Position numbers and translations under genes: made by a program. DNA of 64,000 nucleotides from Saccharibacter sp. 17.LH.SD (GTDB taxonomy: Bacteria; Pseudomonadota; Alphaproteobacteria; Acetobacterales; Acetobacteraceae), in contig NZ_WVHO01000011.1 of NCBI RefSeq assembly GCF_009834805.1, positions 248,001 to 312,000 on the forward strand, written 5' to 3'. This document shows, one piece after another, positions 46,419 through 55,173 of this stretch. Positions within the stretch are counted from its first letter, which is position 1. Each line of letters starts with the position of its first letter. The notes under the pieces were generated by a model. That model made no database searches. It was not told the origin of the DNA and saw nothing but the letters and a program-made list of their open reading frames with translations.

Positions 46419-46742
46419 CAGTCTCACTCCCCCTATCTTCTATGGTCATGGAGAATAGGGGGCACGAACACCAGAAGGCAGCACTTCACCTCTTGCACAA
46501 TGCTATTTCCCAGAGTAGGAAAGTCTCACCAGATCGGAGTGTAGCTCAGCTTGGTAGAGCACTGTGTTCGGGACGCAGGGGCCGGAGGTTCGAATCCTCT
46601 CACTCCGACCATGCTTTTTACTCTAAAGCTCAAACTTGTCTTGTTTGTCTTTCAAACGCTCCTCATTCCCTTTTTAAATATTCCGTTTCTTGGTAGAAGA
46701 ATTGTTCTACCTCGTTAGGAATGCCTTGGGTAAGGAAACCTT
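46419..46742. other. Stretch between etfA and the glycine-rich protein gene
   Basis: 324 bases with no protein gene. It contains the etfA hairpin (46429-46462) and tRNA-Pro (46535-46611). The remainder, 46612-46742, is AT-leaning and probably carries the promoter and leader of the gene at 46743. Short frames here are shadows of the tRNA. Confidence 0.7.
46535..46611 (+). tRNA. tRNA-Pro (anticodon CGG)
   Basis: 77 bases including the encoded CCA. Acceptor stem CGGAGTG pairs with CACTCCG. D arm GCTC/GAGC. Anticodon stem CTGTG/CGCAG with loop TTCGGGA, anticodon CGG at 46569-46571 and G37 as expected for tRNA-Pro. T arm GGAGG TTCGAAT CCTCT. The cloverleaf closes cleanly; reads Pro codon CCG. Confidence 0.97.
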
Positions 46743-47120
46743 ATGAACCGTAAATTTTGTTCTCTTCTCGCCGCAGCAATGCTGGTAAGCTCTGGTGCAA
46801 CAGCCATGGCCGAACCGGGTGGCTGCATCAAGTATGGTGCTGCCGGCGCTGTTGCAGGACATGTTGCCAAGGGCCATAGCGTCATCGGCGCTGTCGGGGG
46901 CTGCGTTGTGGGTATGTATCAACGCCATAAATACCGTAAGGGGCTACGCATCAAAGCTGCAGCGTGGGATAAAGAGCACGCGAATGACCCAAGCGTTAAA
47001 AATTTAAAGCTGACAGCTGCTCAAAAAGCTGATGCTTATGATGCTGAACACAAAACACCAGGCAACAGCATCCCTGCTCAGCCTGCAACACAACCAGCAG
47101 CAACACCTGCTGCTCAATAA
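46743..47120 (+). CDS. Small exported glycine-zipper-like protein
   Basis: 125 residues. Signal peptide 1-23 (ending ATAMAEP). A central hydrophobic, Gly-rich segment (KYGAAGAVAGHVAKGHS, then VIGAVGGCVVGM) resembles a glycine zipper that can insert in membranes. Two Cys may form a disulfide. The tail is Ala/Pro/Gln/Thr-rich (PAQPATQPAATPAAQ). The function is unknown. Own terminator follows. Confidence 0.72.
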   Translation: MNRKFCSLLAAAMLVSSGATAMAEPGGCIKYGAAGAVAGHVAKGHSVIGAVGGCVVGMYQRHKYRKGLRIKAAAWDKEHANDPSVKNLKLTAAQKADAYDAEHKTPGNSIPAQPATQPAATPAAQ

Positions 47121-47135
47121 GGCATAAGCCTCTAT

Positions 47136-47172
47136 AGGCCTCCCCCAATATTGAATTTATCGGGGGAGGCCT
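47136..47172 (+). terminator. Terminator between glycine-rich gene and hemH
   Basis: Perfect 11-bp stem AGGCCTCCCCC / GGGGGAGGCCT (47136-47146, 47162-47172) with a 15-base loop, followed by TGTTG. It sits between convergent genes. Confidence 0.8.
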
Positions 47173-47196
47173 TGTTGATCTTATAAAAGACCTATT

Positions 47197-48231
47197 TTAT
47201 CGTGCGCGAAACCCAGCCATATGGCGACGGGCCAAATCTTCTAGAAGATCAATCGCACCGTTAGAATCATTCAAGCATGGAACAATTGCGAATTCTTCTC
47301 CCCCCGCTTCCATAAATTCTTCACGCAATTCGTTACCAATTTCATCTAATGTCTCAATACAATCAGCCATAAAACCTGGCATGATAACGGCGATCCGCGT
47401 AATCCCCTGTGACGGCAGTGCTTGCACAAAAGGGGCTGTATAAGGCTGCAACCATTCCATCGGCCCAAAGCGTGATTGGAATGTCATTGGGACTTGCTCA
47501 CTTCGCAAGCCAAGCGCTCTCACCAAAGCACGTGTTGTACGAGCGCATTCATCTTGATAGCTATCGCCCTGCTCTACGCAGCTTTTTGGCAACCCATGAT
47601 AAGAGGCAACAAGGCGTTGTGGCTTGAAAGAGAGCCCCGCCAAAGTCTCACGCACGGATGTTTCCAACGCTTTAATGAAGAGCGGATGATCCGGAAAAGA
47701 GGGAACCGTGGTAATTGACGGCTGACGCCGCAAACGCATTAATGTGCGGAAAAGCTGATCATTGGCCGTTGCCGTCGTTGTTGCCGAATATTGCGGATAA
47801 AGAGGAATGGTGACAATGCGGTCACATCCACGATCCATCAATTCTTCAACGGCCGATTTAATCGAAGGATTTCCATAACGCATACCATACGTTACGGGCA
47901 CACCTTCTGCTCGGAAGCGCTCCGCAAGCTTTTCAGCTTGACGCCTCGTATAAACCAACAGAGGCGATGCATTTTCCTGTCTATCCCAAATACGTGCATA
48001 ATTGGCACCACTCTCGAAAGGGCGACGACTTAACACAGCCGCCTGCAGAATGGGCTGCCAAATAATCGGAGGTGCCTCAATAACCCGCCGATCTGACAAG
48101 AACTCTTTGAGATACCGGCGCACTGCCAGATAACCCGTATTATCTGGCGTTCCGAGATTAACGAGCAAGATTCCTACCCGCCCTTCAAGCGGGACAGGAT
48201 TACGAGGGGGAGTATAGGTGAAATAAGCCAT
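47197..48231 (-). CDS. hemH: Ferrochelatase
   Basis: 344 residues, single domain, full length. Family blocks: GILLVNLGTPDN, YLKEFLSDRRVIE, IPLYPQYSATTTAT, VASYHGLPKSCVEQGDSYQ (with the catalytic His), and a C-terminal DCIETLDEIGNE carrying the second conserved His/Glu region. It inserts Fe2+ into protoporphyrin IX. It follows asd, 48 bases downstream on the same strand. Confidence 0.97.
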   Translation of the reverse strand: MAYFTYTPPRNPVPLEGRVGILLVNLGTPDNTGYLAVRRYLKEFLSDRRVIEAPPIIWQPILQAAVLSRRPFESGANYARIWDRQENASPLLVYTRRQAEKLAERFRAEGVPVTYGMRYGNPSIKSAVEELMDRGCDRIVTIPLYPQYSATTTATANDQLFRTLMRLRRQPSITTVPSFPDHPLFIKALETSVRETLAGLSFKPQRLVASYHGLPKSCVEQGDSYQDECARTTRALVRALGLRSEQVPMTFQSRFGPMEWLQPYTAPFVQALPSQGITRIAVIMPGFMADCIETLDEIGNELREEFMEAGGEEFAIVPCLNDSNGAIDLLEDLARRHMAGFRAR

Positions 48232-48279
48232 AGTCCCTCAAATATAGGCATCCCCCTCTTAATTACAAAGAGGAAATAA

Positions 48280-49332
48280 CTACCCTATATGAGCCGCTTT
48301 CACTAACGGACTATTTGGCCCGAGCAAATGTTGTTCCGCCAAACTCTCTGCGATTTGCACAGCATTGAGCGCTGCCCCTTTGCGCAAATTGTCCGACACA
48401 CACCAAAAAGCCAATCCATTCTCGACCGTTGGGTCAATGCGCAACCGTGACACGTAGGTATCATCCTCCCCTACGCACTCAATTGGCGTGACATAACCAC
48501 CATCTTCACGCTCATCACGCAGAATAACACCCGGAGCATTACGCAACGCATGACGGGCTTTTTTCAAATCAACAGGCTTGGAGCATTCAATACTGATCGC
48601 CTCAGAATGACCAATAAAGACGGGCACACGCACACATGTTGCCAATACTTTGATATCGGGATCTAAAATCTTGCGCGTCTCAACAGCCATCTTCCATTCC
48701 TCTTTGGTCGCGCCATCCTCCATGAAACGGTCAATATGTGGGATAACATTAAAAGCAATCTGCTTCGTATATTGAGTAATTTCTGGCGCATCATGCACAA
48801 AGCTGCCTTTTGTCTGGTTAAACAGCTCATCCATGCCGGCTTTTCCAGAACCCGATACCGCCTGATACGTCGAGACCACAACACGCTCAATATGAAACAG
48901 ATCATGCAATGGCTTCAACGCCACCATCATTTGCGCCGTTGAACAATTCGGATTGGCGATAATCCCCCGTTTTGCTTTATGCAAAGCCTGCGCATTCACT
49001 TCAGGCACCACCAACGGAATCCCTGGCTCCATACGGAACTGCGAGGTGTTATCGACCACAATACACCCCTGTGCTGCCGCCTTTGGAGCATATACCGCCG
49101 AAACCGCAGCCCCTGGCGAGAACAGGGCCAGGTCCCATCCCGTAAAATCAAAGGTTTCCAAGTTCTGGATTTTCAGAACTTTTTTATCACCAAAAGAAAC
49201 CTCACGCCCCACAGAACGGCCAGAAGCAAGAGCTGCAATCGCATCCACTGGAAATTGACGTTCATCCAGAATACGGAGAAGCTCCCTCCCCACTGCCCCC
49301 GTTGCACCAACAACAGCAACCTTATATCCCAT
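48280..49332 (-). CDS. asd: Aspartate-semialdehyde dehydrogenase
   Basis: 350 residues. NADP-binding VAVVGATGAVGREL, catalytic Cys in IANPNCSTAQMMVAL, and the C-terminal GAALNAVQIAESL. It makes aspartate semialdehyde for lysine, threonine and methionine synthesis, and so supplies dapB and metK products elsewhere in the window. Possibly cotranscribed with hemH. Confidence 0.97.
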   Translation of the reverse strand: MGYKVAVVGATGAVGRELLRILDERQFPVDAIAALASGRSVGREVSFGDKKVLKIQNLETFDFTGWDLALFSPGAAVSAVYAPKAAAQGCIVVDNTSQFRMEPGIPLVVPEVNAQALHKAKRGIIANPNCSTAQMMVALKPLHDLFHIERVVVSTYQAVSGSGKAGMDELFNQTKGSFVHDAPEITQYTKQIAFNVIPHIDRFMEDGATKEEWKMAVETRKILDPDIKVLATCVRVPVFIGHSEAISIECSKPVDLKKARHALRNAPGVILRDEREDGGYVTPIECVGEDDTYVSRLRIDPTVENGLAFWCVSDNLRKGAALNAVQIAESLAEQHLLGPNSPLVKAAHIG

Positions 49333-49470
49333 AAATTCCTCTCTTCAGGCTTCTTCACTACCCGTCATCACTGAACTATGTTGTTACACTGCTTCACGCT
49401 CTCAAGGAGGCATGCTTCATGATTGTCAGGATATCGTAACACTGCACCAGAGAAGAGCCTACCCCTCCCC

Positions 49471-50112
49471 CTAAGCAACAAAAGGTAAGCTTTTCCACCA
49501 TGCTGAAAGCTTATGCCGACGTAATTCATGACGTGTCCGCCGACCTACCGCCATATAATTTAACTGCACCGTATAGCGCGGTCCAACATATTGCCGATGC
49601 CCATGCCATGTATTGGGCCCATTGGGGAACACAACCAACGTTCCCCCTACCGGCGGAATTTCACTCGCATAATCTTCTATATCATGAGGGCCATTTAAAA
49701 AGCGCAAACACCCTTCATGCGTCCCCCAATCTTGAGCAGGGTCGTTCAAATAAAGCAAAATTGTCACCCGTTTTGACGCACTATCACGATGGATCCGCCC
49801 ATCTTTCTCGCGTGTCTGACCGCGCATCGTGACCATGCTTGGCGCCTTGCCAATATCAAGATCAAATTTCTCGGCGACAATTTCCTTTAACATTGGCCCC
49901 TGAAACTCAGCCATCATTTTTGCCAGCTCAGGCCTCAAGGACAAAGCTTCCAACGGATAAGACCCGCCTGAACGAATCTCTGGTCGCCATGAGAGAATGT
50001 GACGCAGAGACTCTCCTGAAATAAAATTTGGCACGACAAGATGCGGACATGGCTCATTAACCACTGGTGCATGCCGTACAGCATCATAATTAAGACGAAT
50101 AATGGGCTTCAT
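49471..50112 (-). CDS. 2-oxoglutarate/Fe(II)-dependent oxygenase
   Basis: 213 residues from ATG 50112 (a start at 50133 adds seven; neither has a strong ribosome site). Jelly-roll oxygenase signature: metal ligands His and Asp in IHRDSASKRVTILLYLND (the HxD), distal His in NTWHGH, and the 2-oxoglutarate Arg in GPRYTVQLNYM. Substrates in this broad family range from proteins to small molecules; none is predicted. It faces sucA divergently across ~124 bases. Confidence 0.83.
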   Translation of the reverse strand: MKPIIRLNYDAVRHAPVVNEPCPHLVVPNFISGESLRHILSWRPEIRSGGSYPLEALSLRPELAKMMAEFQGPMLKEIVAEKFDLDIGKAPSMVTMRGQTREKDGRIHRDSASKRVTILLYLNDPAQDWGTHEGCLRFLNGPHDIEDYASEIPPVGGTLVVFPNGPNTWHGHRQYVGPRYTVQLNYMAVGRRTRHELRRHKLSAWWKSLPFVA

Positions 50113-50236
50113 AGACCTGCACGCTAATGCCATTTCTAGTCATGCAGCAAGTTACTTTTACACGTTTTAATACGCGCCCTTTGTCTTCTGTTGGTGATGC
50201 GTTAAAACGGGGGGCTCTGTTTCGGGGAAAGACCTT

Positions 50237-52939
50237 ATGACGACGAACAACACGCATGAATCCCGCCACGTTATTAATGGCGAAAATCTCGCATATCTCA
50301 GCGAGCTTCATGCGTTGTGGCAAAAAGATCCTACCTCTGTGGATCCAAGCTTTGCCATGTTGTTCGCGACATTAGGGGAAGTCATCCCGGTTCATGCCAC
50401 ACCTGAAAACACGGATGAGCTCAAAGCAGAAAGGCTGAAAAATGCCTTCCGCTTCTGTGGGCATTTGCATGCCAAACTAGACCCGCTGGGGTTACAACGT
50501 CCACGCGACATTCCTGCGTTATGCCCACAGAATGCTGACCCTTCTCTGCTCGCACATCTTCGGCAGGTCTATTGTGGTGCAATTGGTGCTGAATTTATGC
50601 ACCTCCTTGATGATAAGCAGAGACAATGGTGGATCGATCGGTTCGAGACACCCAAAAATACTGCCCTTCCTATCACCCCCGCTGAAATTCTCGCTCTTCT
50701 AACGCGTTCAGAAGGGTTCGAGGCTTTTTGTCAACAGCGTTTCACAGGAATGCGCCGTTTTGGCTTAGAAGGCAGCGAAAGTCTTAACATCGCCCTACAA
50801 ACTCTCATTAATAAAGCCATAAAGGACGACGTACGTTCTATCTCGCTTGGCATGCCCCATCGCGGTCGATTGAACGTCATGGCGAACATTCTTCAAAAAC
50901 CTTATGAAGCTATTTTTAGTGAATTTGCCGGAAAAGCGTTCCATCCTGAGGGCATCCCTGTTTCAGGCGATGTAAAATATCATCTAGGAACGGCCACCAC
51001 CTTGGAACATGGGACCCATCGCCTCCGCATGGCGCTGCTCCCCAACCCCTCACATCTTGAAGCTGTAGACCCCATTGTGATGGGGCGCGTTCGCGCAGAC
51101 CAAGACCGTGAAAAAGACGTAGAGCGCAATAAATTCCTTGGTATTTTGGTCCATGGGGATGCCGCTTTTGCAGGGCAAGGCGTCGTGTATGAAAGCCTCC
51201 AACTCTCTCGTTTGAAGGGCTATCGTACAGGCGGTACCGTCCATCTAATCGTCAACAACCAAATTGGCTTTACGACCAGCCAACAAGAATCTCATTCCGG
51301 AATCTGGAACAGTGACGTCGCCAAAACCGTGCAAGCCCCCATTCTGCACGTCAATGGGGATGATCCCAATGCCGTAGCCCGCTGCGCGGCCCTTGCCCAT
51401 GATTGGCGTCAGGAATTTGGCACAGACATCGTCATTGATATCATCGCCTACCGCCGCCATGGCCATAATGAAACAGATGACCCAGGTTTTACCCAACCTG
51501 CTATGGTCCATAAAATCCAAAACCATCCCACAGTGCGTAAGCTCTATGCAGAACAGCTTCAACATCAAGGACAAATAACAACAGACGATAGTCAACGCCT
51601 CTGGGATGAAACGCAGGCTTCTTTGCAAGAAGCCTTCGACAAAGCTCAAACGTACCGTCCTGACCCGACCGAATGGCTCGATTACAGCCCGCAAGACCCT
51701 ACGCGTCTGCAGGATACACCTCAACGTATTCAGCCTATGACCGGCGTGCCGCTCCCTCGCCTTCATGATGTAGCAGAAAAACTCACAGCCACACCACGTA
51801 GCTTTCATGTCCATCCACGCCTCGCCCGTCAGCTTAAAACACGAGACAAAACCCTGCACGACCATGGCCCTATCGACTGGGCAACCGCAGAGGCGCTCGC
51901 TTTCGGCACACTAGCTCTTGATGGCCATCCTGTGCGTCTTTCTGGTCAAGATAGCGAGCGCGGCACTTTCAGCCAGCGCCATGCTGTGCTCACGGACCAA
52001 AAAACGGGTGAAACTTACACGCCACTTGCTCATATTTCTCGTCGCCAAGCCCCTGTCCATATTTGGAACTCTCCCCTCTCTGAATATGGGGTTCTAGGGT
52101 TCGAATATGGTTACTCACTCGGCAACCCAGAGGCTCTGGTCTTATGGGAGGCTCAGTTTGGTGACTTCGCTAACGGTGGACAAATCATTATTGATCAATT
52201 CCTCGCTGCGGGAGAGACAAAATGGCTTCGAACCTCTGGTCTGACACTTCTTCTGCCACATGGTTATGAAGGCGCAGGGCCAGAACATTCTTCCGCACGA
52301 CCAGAGCGTTTTCTTCAGCTTTGTGCAGAAAATAATCTGCGTGTGTGTATGCCCACAACCCCTGCAAACTTCTTCCATGCTTTACGGCGCCAAATTGCCC
52401 GGCGATGCCGCAAACCCCTTATTGTCTTTAGCCCCAAATCGCTGCTACGCCACAAACACGCCGTCTCTCAACTAGAAGAGCTCGGGCCTCATACGCGTTT
52501 CCAACCCGTTCTGGAAGACCACACCACGCCGGAGAATGCCCAGCGTCTCGTCATCTGTTCTGGTAAAGTTTACTATGACCTTCTTGCAGCACGAGATGCT
52601 CAGAAGTTGGACAATATTGCGTTGATCCGTATGGAACAACTCTACCCCTATCCCCATCACGCATTGGCTGACATTCTATCGCGCCATCTCACCGCGACCG
52701 ACATTATTTGGTGCCAAGAAGAGCCGCGTAATAGTGGGGCATGGCGCTTTATTGATCGCCGTATCGAATACACGCTGCGTGATATAGGCCATCCTGTGCC
52801 GCGCTTGCGCTATGTAGGGCGTGATGCCGCCGCTTCTCCCGCAACAGGCAACGCGAATACCCACAAGGCGCAACAGGAAGCTTTGGTAAAGGCAGCCCTT
52901 ACAGGACGTGAAGAACCAGAGCTTACACCACCATCCTAA
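50237..52939 (+). CDS. sucA: 2-oxoglutarate dehydrogenase E1 component
   Basis: 900 residues, slightly short of the E. coli length (933). N-terminal E2-binding helix [23 protein letters not shown] domain with [14 protein letters not shown] and [27 protein letters not shown], and the later [20 protein letters not shown]. It decarboxylates 2-oxoglutarate in the TCA cycle. The usual sucB (E2) and lpd (E3) genes are not next to it; trpB begins 38 bases downstream, so its complex partners must be elsewhere. Confidence 0.96.
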   Translation: MTTNNTHESRHVINGENLAYLSELHALWQKDPTSVDPSFAMLFATLGEVIPVHATPENTDELKAERLKNAFRFCGHLHAKLDPLGLQRPRDIPALCPQNADPSLLAHLRQVYCGAIGAEFMHLLDDKQRQWWIDRFETPKNTALPITPAEILALLTRSEGFEAFCQQRFTGMRRFGLEGSESLNIALQTLINKAIKDDVRSISLGMPHRGRLNVMANILQKPYEAIFSEFAGKAFHPEGIPVSGDVKYHLGTATTLEHGTHRLRMALLPNPSHLEAVDPIVMGRVRADQDREKDVERNKFLGILVHGDAAFAGQGVVYESLQLSRLKGYRTGGTVHLIVNNQIGFTTSQQESHSGIWNSDVAKTVQAPILHVNGDDPNAVARCAALAHDWRQEFGTDIVIDIIAYRRHGHNETDDPGFTQPAMVHKIQNHPTVRKLYAEQLQHQGQITTDDSQRLWDETQASLQEAFDKAQTYRPDPTEWLDYSPQDPTRLQDTPQRIQPMTGVPLPRLHDVAEKLTATPRSFHVHPRLARQLKTRDKTLHDHGPIDWATAEALAFGTLALDGHPVRLSGQDSERGTFSQRHAVLTDQKTGETYTPLAHISRRQAPVHIWNSPLSEYGVLGFEYGYSLGNPEALVLWEAQFGDFANGGQIIIDQFLAAGETKWLRTSGLTLLLPHGYEGAGPEHSSARPERFLQLCAENNLRVCMPTTPANFFHALRRQIARRCRKPLIVFSPKSLLRHKHAVSQLEELGPHTRFQPVLEDHTTPENAQRLVICSGKVYYDLLAARDAQKLDNIALIRMEQLYPYPHHALADILSRHLTATDIIWCQEEPRNSGAWRFIDRRIEYTLRDIGHPVPRLRYVGRDAAASPATGNANTHKAQQEALVKAALTGREEPELTPPS

Positions 52940-52977
52940 TCCTTTTTCTTACGACGACTATTATCGGGAACTTCCAT

Positions 52978-54201
52978 ATGACTGCACCACATCAAAAAAC
53001 GAATTCACTCCGTTCCGGACCAGACGCCTCCGGTCACTTCGGACAGTTTGGTGGCCGTTTTGTCGCTGAAACGCTCATGCCTCTTATGCTTGACCTTGAT
53101 GAGGCTTATAAAAAAGCAAAAGATGACCCTGCCTTCCAAAAAGAACTTAAACGCTATCTCCGTGATTATGTCGGCCGCCCCAGCCCACTCTGGCACGCTC
53201 AACGTCTTAGCAAGACACTGGGCGGCGCTCAGATTTACCTTAAACGAGAAGAACTCAACCATACGGGATCACACAAACTCAATAATGTGATGGGACAAAT
53301 ACTCCTCGCCCGCCGCATGGGGAAAACACGCATTGTCGCAGAGACAGGTGCTGGGCAGCATGGTGTTGCCACCGCTACAGTCTGTGCCCTCTTTGGGATG
53401 GAATGCGTCATTTATATGGGGGCAACCGACGTCGAACGGCAAAAGCCCAATGTCTTTCGCATGCATCTTTTAGGAGCCAAAGTGACCCCCGTCACGGCTG
53501 GAGCCGGCACCTTAAAAGATGCCATGAATGAAGCCATGCGCGATTGGGTCGCCCATGTGGATAATACCTATTTCCTCGTTGGCACCGTCGCTGGCCCGCA
53601 CCCGTATCCCGCTATGGTGCGTGACTTCCAGTCCGTCATCGGTGATGAAGCACGCGTTCAAATTCAAGAACAAACAGGGCGCTTGCCTGACGGGATCATT
53701 GCCGCTATTGGTGGAGGGTCCAACGCAATGGGAATTTTCCATCCCTTCCTTGATGATTTAGACGTCCCTCTTTACGGCGTTGAAGCGGGGGGCCTTGGGA
53801 TGAAGAGCGGGAAAACCGCTGCCTCGATCGCGCAAGGTGTTCCAGGCGTCCTTCATGGCAACCGCACCTATCTCCTACAAGACAGTGATGGACAAATCAC
53901 AGAAGCCCATTCCATCAGCGCTGGCCTTGATTATCCTGGCATTGGGCCAGAGCATTCATGGCTTCATGAGATTGGTCGTGTCCACTATGTGCAAGCAACT
54001 GATCAAGAAGCCCTTGACGCTTTTCAACAGCTCACACGCTTAGAAGGGATTATTCCTGCCCTGGAAAGTGCTCACGCAGTCGCTTATGCCTGCCATCTCG
54101 CGCCGACTTTAAACAAAGACAAAAACCTGATCGTGAATCTTTCTGGACGTGGAGACAAAGACGTCCCCACCGTCGCCGCCCATCTTGGCGTCAAACTATA
54201 A
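52978..54201 (+). CDS. trpB: Tryptophan synthase beta chain
   Basis: 407 residues, full length. [19 protein letters not shown] lysine in [38 protein letters not shown], and [13 protein letters not shown]. It joins indole and serine to make tryptophan. It is followed by trpA 13 bases later. The 38-base gap after sucA leaves little room for a separate promoter, so read-through from sucA is possible. Confidence 0.97.
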   Translation: MTAPHQKTNSLRSGPDASGHFGQFGGRFVAETLMPLMLDLDEAYKKAKDDPAFQKELKRYLRDYVGRPSPLWHAQRLSKTLGGAQIYLKREELNHTGSHKLNNVMGQILLARRMGKTRIVAETGAGQHGVATATVCALFGMECVIYMGATDVERQKPNVFRMHLLGAKVTPVTAGAGTLKDAMNEAMRDWVAHVDNTYFLVGTVAGPHPYPAMVRDFQSVIGDEARVQIQEQTGRLPDGIIAAIGGGSNAMGIFHPFLDDLDVPLYGVEAGGLGMKSGKTAASIAQGVPGVLHGNRTYLLQDSDGQITEAHSISAGLDYPGIGPEHSWLHEIGRVHYVQATDQEALDAFQQLTRLEGIIPALESAHAVAYACHLAPTLNKDKNLIVNLSGRGDKDVPTVAAHLGVKL

Positions 54202-54214
54202 AGGAATTCTAACC

Positions 54215-55027
54215 ATGAGCCGTATTAAAGCCTGTTTTGACGCCCTTAAAAAAGAAGAGCGCGGCGCTCTTATCCCGTATCTTGAAGCCTTTGATCCCGA
54301 TCGTGAGACATCGCTGTCTTTACTGAACGGCATGGTCGATGCCGGAGCTGATATTATTGAAGTCGGTATTCCCTTTTCTGACCCATCGGCCGACGGTCCG
54401 ACCATTCAACTCGCTGCCCAACGAGGCCTCAAAGCGGGCGCTACGCTGGCTGGTGTACTCGAGATGATAACACAATTTCGCCATACGCATAAAACAACGC
54501 CCATTGTTCTCATGGGATATTTCAATCCGATTGATCGCTATGGTGTTGAGCGTTTTTGCAAAGACGCAGCGCAGGCGGGAGTCGACGGCCTCATTATTGT
54601 CGATCTTCCTCCAGAAGAAGCGGACATCATCCGCCCCCATATACGCGCTCATCACCTGGACCTCATTCTGCTCACCGCGCCCACAACGCCTGATGATCGC
54701 CTCAAACATATTCTGAAAGATGCGACAGGTTTTGTGTATTATGTGACCATCACAGGTATTACCGGCACGAACAGCGCGACAGAAGAACAATTAACACAAG
54801 CAATGACACGCTTACGGCGCGCAACCTCTCTTCCCGTCGTCGCCGGTTTTGGAATCACGACACCCGAACAAGCCCGTTCAGCCTCTAAGATCACCGATGG
54901 TGCTGTCGTCGCCTCAGCGATCATTAAAGAAATGGCCGCGACATTCCAGGACGGAAAGGCAACAGAAAAGAGCATCCCCACAGCCCTTGCAAAAATCCGC
55001 TCTCTGGCTCAAGCGGTCCGTTCGTAA
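54215..55027 (+). CDS. trpA: Tryptophan synthase alpha chain
   Basis: 270 residues from ATG 54215, preceded by AAAGGA; an earlier in-frame ATG at 54149 lies inside trpB. TrpA landmarks: ADIIEVGIPFSDPSADGPTI (with the catalytic Glu and Asp), GYFNPIDRYGVERFC and GVDGLIIVDLPPEEA, then FVYYVTITGITG. It releases indole from indole-3-glycerol phosphate to TrpB. In many alphaproteobacteria accD-folC would follow here; instead copA begins 146 bases later. Confidence 0.97.
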   Translation: MSRIKACFDALKKEERGALIPYLEAFDPDRETSLSLLNGMVDAGADIIEVGIPFSDPSADGPTIQLAAQRGLKAGATLAGVLEMITQFRHTHKTTPIVLMGYFNPIDRYGVERFCKDAAQAGVDGLIIVDLPPEEADIIRPHIRAHHLDLILLTAPTTPDDRLKHILKDATGFVYYVTITGITGTNSATEEQLTQAMTRLRRATSLPVVAGFGITTPEQARSASKITDGAVVASAIIKEMAATFQDGKATEKSIPTALAKIRSLAQAVRS

Positions 55028-55106
55028 CCCTCTTTATTGACGAAAGAAATCGTCTCAGCTCTTATCTTCTAAGGAATGGTCAAGACCTTCCATTGTGCAT
55101 TAGGCC

Positions 55107-55137
55107 TTGACCCTCCCATGATGGGAGACCTTATCTC
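55107..55137 (+). promoter_or_regulatory. CueR-type operator/promoter of copA
   Basis: TTGACC (55107-55112, -35) and TATCTC (55132-55137, -10) are separated by 19 bases, the over-long spacing that MerR-family regulators untwist. Between them is a perfect 15-bp dyad CTCCCATGATGGGAG (55113-55127). The layout matches the E. coli copA promoter as I remember it. The cueR gene itself lies downstream of copA, giving a copper-induced autoregulated unit. Confidence 0.75.
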
Positions 55138-55173
55138 AAGAACGTTCTATCATGAACGTGAAGGAGAGCAACG

